The position numbers were made by a program, and so were the translations under genes. The notes under the pieces were generated by a model, which was not told where the DNA came from, made no database searches, and saw nothing but the letters and a program-made list of their open reading frames with translations. From assembly GCA_043803805.1 (NCBI GenBank), contig JAZDJP010000028.1, positions 1 through 28,422 of the forward strand: a stretch of 28,422 nt of DNA, in the 5' to 3' direction. Positions 24,940-28,422 of this stretch are shown piece by piece (position 1 is the stretch's first letter; every line of letters starts with the position of its first letter). This DNA comes from JAZDJP01 sp043803805. Its GTDB lineage: Bacteria; Planctomycetota; JAZDJP01.

Positions 24940-25003
24940 CGAAATCCCCCGAAAAGCCAGTCGCCGGCCCCATCGGGCAACACCCGCCCATCGCCCTTCC
25001 GGG

Positions 25004-25032
25004 TTGAAAAACCCGCGCAATGACGCTATGGT
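25004..25032 (+). promoter_or_regulatory. Promoter of hpnCDE, probably leaderless
   Basis: TTGAAA (25004-25009), a 17-nt spacer and TATGGT (25027-25032). The hpnC ATG follows after 6 nt and has no SD. Confidence 0.6.
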
Positions 25033-25038
25033 ATCGGC

Positions 25039-25923
25039 ATGCCACCCGCGTTCGAAGCGACCGCGCCCCCCTCCCTTGCGGAGGCCCGGGCATTCTGCGA
25101 ACGTCTGGCGCGAAGCCATTACGAGAATTTCTCCGTGGGTTCGTGGCTCCTCCCCCGTGATCGCCGGCAGGATGTTTTTAACCTGTATGCCTACTGCCGG
25201 AGCGTGGATGACATCGGGGACGAAGGGACGGGGGATCGCCTCGCGGCCCTCGACGAATGGGAAAAGGACCTCCGCCGATGCTACCCCGGCGGAGACGGCC
25301 CCCCCCGCCATCCGGTCTTCACGGCCCTGGAAGCCACCATCGCCTCCCGCGACATCCCTCTTGAACCCTTCCTCAAACTCATCAGGGCGAACCGGATGGA
25401 CCAGGCGCGAAAACGCCACGCCACGTTCCCGGATCTCCTGTATTATTGCGACCACTCGGCGAATCCCTGCGGCCGTCTGTTTCTGTACGTCTTCGGGTAT
25501 CGCGACGCCGAGCGGCAGAAACTGTCTGATGCGACCTGCACGGCGCTCCAGCTCACGAACTTCTGGCAGGATATCGCCGTGGATTGGGGGAAGGGCCGCG
25601 TCTACATCCCCCAGGAGGATCTCGCCCGGTTCGCCGTCACCGAAGACGAAATCGCCCGCGGAGCGACGACGGACCGATTCCGGAAACTCATGGCCTTCGA
25701 GACGGACCGCGCCCGGGAATTTTTCCGGGAGGGATTGAAACTCGTCCCCCTTCTCGAGGGCCGAATCCGAACGGACGTCTCCCTCTTCAGCCGCGGCGGA
25801 ATGGCCCTCCTGGATAAAATCCGGAAAATCAACTACGACATCTTCCGGAAACGCCCGGCGCTCTCGAAGACGGAAAAAATGCTTCTCCTGTTCAGAGCCC
25901 TTCTCAACCGGAGCGCCCCGTGA
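25039..25923 (+). CDS. hpnC: Hydroxysqualene synthase HpnC
   Basis: 294-residue squalene/phytoene-synthase family protein. In the HpnCDE route HpnD makes presqualene diphosphate from two farnesyl diphosphates, HpnC turns it into hydroxysqualene, and HpnE reduces this to squalene. The two aspartate-rich motifs are SVDDIGDE and QDIAVDWGKGRVYIPQEDL. ARSHYENFSVGSWLLPR, and FPDLLYYCDHSANPCGRLFL, are characteristic of HpnC over HpnD. The ATG at 25039 matches the promoter. The stop overlaps the hpnD GTG (GTGA). Confidence 0.93.
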   Translation: MPPAFEATAPPSLAEARAFCERLARSHYENFSVGSWLLPRDRRQDVFNLYAYCRSVDDIGDEGTGDRLAALDEWEKDLRRCYPGGDGPPRHPVFTALEATIASRDIPLEPFLKLIRANRMDQARKRHATFPDLLYYCDHSANPCGRLFLYVFGYRDAERQKLSDATCTALQLTNFWQDIAVDWGKGRVYIPQEDLARFAVTEDEIARGATTDRFRKLMAFETDRAREFFREGLKLVPLLEGRIRTDVSLFSRGGMALLDKIRKINYDIFRKRPALSKTEKMLLLFRALLNRSAP

Positions 25924-26795
25924 CGCCCGCCCTCCGCGACGCCTATGCCCGCTGCCGCGCCGTCACCCGGGAACGGGCCGAGAATTTCTATTACACCTTC
26001 CTCCTCCTTCCCCGCCAGCGGCGGGAGGCGCTCTTCGCCCTCTACGCCTTCACCCGGCGATGCGACGACATCGCCGATGAACCCGGGGCGATCGCCGACA
26101 AACTCCGCGACCTCGGGAAGTGCCGATCCCGGCTCGACGCGGCGGCCCGGGGCGATCCGCCGACGGACGATTTTGTCTTCCTCGCCCTCGGCGACACCCT
26201 GACCCGCTTCAGTATCCCGGCGGGACTCGCCGGGGAACTCATCGACGGCATGGCGCAGGATCTCTCGGTGACGCGCTATGAGACATTCGAAGCGCTGAAA
26301 CGCTACTGCTACAAGGCGGCGTCGGTGGTGGGGCTCATGTGCCTTCCGGTTTTCGGATGCCGGGACGAACGGGCACGGGCCCACGCCGTGGACCTGGGAC
26401 TCGCCATGCAGCTGGTGAATATCGTCCGGGACGTGAAGGAGGATCTGGCGAGGAACCGGATTTACATTCCACAGGAGGACCTGGCGGCCACGGGTTGCTC
26501 GGAGGAATCCCTCCAAAGGGGCGACACCAACGAGGCCTTCCGACGTCTCGTGGCGCTCGAGGCGCGGCGCGCCCGGGAATGCTTCGCGAGCGGCCGGCAA
26601 CTTCTCCCCCTCATCCCCCGCTCCTCGCGGTTCTGCCCGGCGGCCCTGGCCGCCGTCTACGGACGGATTCTCGACAAAATCGAGCGCGACCCGGCGCGGG
26701 TGATGCGGGAACGGGTCCGGATATCCGCCGGGGGAAAACTGGCCCTGGCGGCGAAGGCGCTTGTTCAATCGTGGCTCACGCCATCCCTGCGATAA
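25920..26795 (+). CDS. hpnD: Presqualene diphosphate synthase HpnD
   Basis: 291 residues, same fold as HpnC. AENFYYTFLLLPRQRREALFALYAF is the HpnD N-terminal block. RRCDDIADE and NIVRDVKEDLARNRIYIPQEDL are the two Mg2+-diphosphate-binding motifs. GMAQDLSVTRYETFEALKRYCYKAASVVGL lies between them. It condenses two farnesyl diphosphates into presqualene diphosphate. The GTG start overlaps the hpnC stop. hpnE follows after 6 nt. The gene order hpnC-hpnD-hpnE is the common hopanoid-operon order. Confidence 0.93.
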   Translation: MTPALRDAYARCRAVTRERAENFYYTFLLLPRQRREALFALYAFTRRCDDIADEPGAIADKLRDLGKCRSRLDAAARGDPPTDDFVFLALGDTLTRFSIPAGLAGELIDGMAQDLSVTRYETFEALKRYCYKAASVVGLMCLPVFGCRDERARAHAVDLGLAMQLVNIVRDVKEDLARNRIYIPQEDLAATGCSEESLQRGDTNEAFRRLVALEARRARECFASGRQLLPLIPRSSRFCPAALAAVYGRILDKIERDPARVMRERVRISAGGKLALAAKALVQSWLTPSLR

Positions 26796-26801
26796 ACCGC
26801 C

Positions 26802-28148
26802 ATGCCGCGAAACGAAATCATCATCATCGGCGCGGGCCTCGCGGGGCTTTCGGCCGCGTGCCATCTCGTCACGAAGGGCGCGCGAGTGACGGCGCTCGAA
26901 CGGAGGCCCATCCCGGGCGGCCGGGTCTGGTCCCTCCGGGACGAGACGATGGGCGATGACGCGGACAACGCCCCGCACGTCTTCACCGGGGCCTGCGCGG
27001 CGCTGATCGGATTTCTGAAAAAAGTCAACGCCTGGCCAAACGCCCGCCTCGCCCGGCGGGGCGATTACCTTTTCGTGGATGAACGCGGCGGACGCCACCG
27101 GTTCAGGGCGGCGGGCCTCCCGGCGACGTTCCAATATCTTCCCGCGCTCCTGCGGTTCACGATCCTCTCGTTCCGGGAACGGCTGGGCATCCTCCGGGCC
27201 ATGGGCGCCCTGCGCCGGATGGGACCCGATGATTTTCTCCGTCTTGACGGGATGACCCTCGAGGCATGGCTCCGAAATCACAACCAGACGGACGAAACCA
27301 TCCGGAATTTCTGGAATGTCTTCTGCATCGCCACGATGAACGCTTCCGCGACACGCGCAAGCGCGGGACTGGCCCTGCGTCTGCTCCGGGAGGCGTTTTT
27401 CACCTCCCGGGAGGCGGCGAATCTCGGCTGGGCCGTGACGGGGCTCACGGCGTTCCTCGCCCCGGCGGAGACGTTCCTCCGGGAGCGCGGCGGGAACCTC
27501 CGCCTGCGAACAGCGGCCTCCGGCATTCTCGTCGAGAACCGCCGGGCCGCGGGCGTCCGGACGGAATCGGGGGAAATTCTCCGCGCCGACACGATCATCC
27601 TCGCCGTCCCCCCCCACGACCTCCCGGCGCTCCTTCCGGAACACCTTCGGGAGGATGCCTTCTTCACACGGTTCCGCCAGTTCGCCTATTCTCCGATTAT
27701 CGGGATCCACCTCTGGTACGACCGGGAATTTTTCGATTTCGACGCCGCGGCCTGTCTCGGCGGGGACCTCCAGTGGATTTTCGTGAAATCACGGGCCCCT
27801 TGCGCGGGCGCCGTCGCCCATATCAGCCTCGTCCTGAGCGCCGCGGATGAATGGCTGGCGCGCGCCGACGAGGAGATCATCCGGCGTTTGACGGACGACA
27901 TCGGCCGGCGCTTCCCGGAGTCGCGCGGGGCGAAACTTCTTCACACCCGCATCATCCGCGAACCGCGGGCGACGTTCCTCCCAGCGCCCGGCACGGGAAT
28001 CCTCCGCCCGTCGGCGGAAACCCCCGTTTCCAATTTATTTATTGCGGGAGCCTGGACCGATACCGGCTGGCCGGCCACCATGGAAGGGGCCGTGAGGAGC
28101 GGCGAACGGGCGGCGGAAATGGCCTTAAAATCCTCCGGAATTATGTGA
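26802..28148 (+). CDS. hpnE: Hydroxysqualene dehydroxylase HpnE (FAD-dependent)
   Basis: 448-residue FAD-dependent amine-oxidase-type enzyme that reductively removes the hydroxyl of hydroxysqualene to give squalene. The N-terminal dinucleotide motif IIIGAGLAGLSAACHL is followed by ALERRPIPGGRVWSL. NFWNVFCIATMNASATRAS is typical of HpnE. The C-terminal FAD block is NLFIAGAWTDTGWPATMEGA followed by VRSGERAAEMA. It lies 6 nt after hpnD, with no SD. A squalene-hopene cyclase, if present, is outside the window, so hopanoid production itself is inferred. Confidence 0.92.
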   Translation: MPRNEIIIIGAGLAGLSAACHLVTKGARVTALERRPIPGGRVWSLRDETMGDDADNAPHVFTGACAALIGFLKKVNAWPNARLARRGDYLFVDERGGRHRFRAAGLPATFQYLPALLRFTILSFRERLGILRAMGALRRMGPDDFLRLDGMTLEAWLRNHNQTDETIRNFWNVFCIATMNASATRASAGLALRLLREAFFTSREAANLGWAVTGLTAFLAPAETFLRERGGNLRLRTAASGILVENRRAAGVRTESGEILRADTIILAVPPHDLPALLPEHLREDAFFTRFRQFAYSPIIGIHLWYDREFFDFDAAACLGGDLQWIFVKSRAPCAGAVAHISLVLSAADEWLARADEEIIRRLTDDIGRRFPESRGAKLLHTRIIREPRATFLPAPGTGILRPSAETPVSNLFIAGAWTDTGWPATMEGAVRSGERAAEMALKSSGIM

Positions 28149-28267
28149 TTCTCGCCATCCTCCCCGAGTCAAACCCTCCTCGAACTATTTGATTCCGTCG
28201 CAATGCTAACCCGTTGCCAATAAACATGTTGCGATAATACACGTTCCGGCGTACCCGTTACCCCCAA

Positions 28268-28281
28268 ATTCTCTATTCTCC
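28268..28281. repeat. Heptanucleotide pair ATTCTCT/ATTCTCC
   Basis: Two adjacent 7-bp units, one mismatch. Short, so individually weak. Confidence 0.45.
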
Positions 28282-28300
28282 AACACTGCTGTCCGGTCAT

Positions 28301-28314
28301 TGATTTTTGATTTT
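28301..28314. repeat. Heptanucleotide pair TGATTTT x2
   Basis: Two exact adjacent 7-bp units, preceded by a TCAT. Short, so individually weak. Confidence 0.5.
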
Positions 28315-28387
28315 TCTGCAACCACTTTAGGGGTTGCCGGTTGAGGCAAGAAATGAGTGGGAACGATTTGATTTTGTGCATAGGCTT

Positions 28388-28416
28388 CCGCCCTCCCTTT
28401 TCAAAAGGAGTGGCGG
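28388..28416 (+). promoter_or_regulatory. Hairpin that would sequester the SD of a gene starting at the edge
   Basis: CCGCC (28388-28392) pairs with GGCGG (28412-28416), and CTCC (28393-28396) with GGAG (28407-28410). T28411 and C28397 are bulged, and TT/AA pairs can extend the stem. The right arm contains the SD AAAAGGAG (28403-28410) of an ATG at 28417. Confidence 0.55.
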
Positions 28417-28422
28417 ATGAAT
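28417..28422 (+). CDS. Probable first codons of a gene cut by the window edge
   Basis: ATG AAT is preceded at 6 nt by a strong SD (AAAAGGAG). Only two codons are visible, so nothing can be said about the product. Confidence 0.4.

Larger units (their letters stand above)
28149..28416. other. Low-G+C intergenic region after hpnE
   Basis: About 268 nt, visibly poorer in G+C than the genes. It holds two short heptad pairs (28268-28281 and 28301-28314) and a 6-bp inverted repeat (GCAACC 28318-28323 with GGTTGC 28332-28337). It ends in the SD hairpin described separately. I saw no convincing terminator for the hpn operon and no convincing promoter. Confidence 0.6.

Noticed and set aside
25833..27710. 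625-codon minus-strand frame opposite hpnC, hpnD and hpnE
   Set aside because: Antisense to three clear squalene-pathway genes; composition is that of a shadow frame.
28318..28337. GCAACC/GGTTGC inverted repeat as an hpn-operon terminator
   Set aside because: The T-rich run lies before, not after, the hairpin on the plus strand, and the stem is only 6 bp.
28169..28381. 70-codon minus-strand frame in the gap after hpnE
   Set aside because: Made partly of repeat-derived sequence, with no domain and no SD; cannot be supported as a gene.

Overview
The window is about 28 kb of high-G+C bacterial chromosome from a Gram-negative organism. It encodes ADP-heptose-type LPS core assembly, an MsbA-type flippase, a type II secretion pseudopilin, MurA, IspH and a squalene (hopanoid-precursor) operon. 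The ECF sigma factor has a C-terminal extension of a kind I associate with Planctomycetes, Lentisphaerae and related uncultured lineages. Together with the scattered heptanucleotide repeats and mixed Shine-Dalgarno (SD) and leaderless starts, this suggests a PVC-like or other uncultured phylum. The sequence alone does not fix the taxonomy. No rRNA, tRNA, CRISPR or insertion sequence was seen.

Layout. Bases 1-2289 (minus strand): gpsA then gspK, joined by an ATGA overlap. Bases 2290-3056: a low-G+C, repeat-rich gap with a probable remnant of a membrane-protein gene. Bases 3057-4313 (plus): an RhlE-type DEAD-box RNA helicase, enclosed by an exact 32-bp direct repeat. Bases 4441-11133 (minus): a sigma factor fused to a hydrolase-like domain, a purple-acid-phosphatase-like protein, a UDP-GlcNAc 2-epimerase, a Gfo/Idh/MocA dehydrogenase and a HAD hydrolase. 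Bases 11202-18998 (plus): an LPS inner-core cluster (two heptosyltransferases, an M50 protease, heptose-7-phosphate kinase, MsbA-like ABC transporter, WaaE-like glycosyltransferase), then two unrecognised paralogous envelope proteins. Bases 19003-24924 (minus): ispH, murA, a PEGA/zinc-finger protein, ffh and rpsP. Bases 25039-28148 (plus): hpnC-hpnD-hpnE. A new gene seems to start at the right edge.

The genes form an envelope theme: LPS core synthesis and export, peptidoglycan precursor (MurA), isoprenoid supply (IspH) facing squalene synthesis (HpnCDE) across a divergent promoter, and housekeeping protein targeting (Ffh) and ribosome (S16) genes. Genes inside operons are often joined by ATGA or GTGA overlaps. 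Several operon-leading genes have a -10 box about 6 nt before the start codon and no SD, so their mRNAs are probably leaderless. Others have clear SD sequences.

The most unusual items are: (1) the sigma/hydrolase gene with a good internal SD and signal-peptide-like start; (2) 7-bp tandem repeats of many unrelated unit sequences in the intergenic gaps, two of them translated inside the gspK leader; (3) the tandem paralogs at 18018-18998, whose C-termini look like outer-membrane beta-signals; (4) an exported protein joining PEGA domains to DnaJ-like CxxC zinc motifs.
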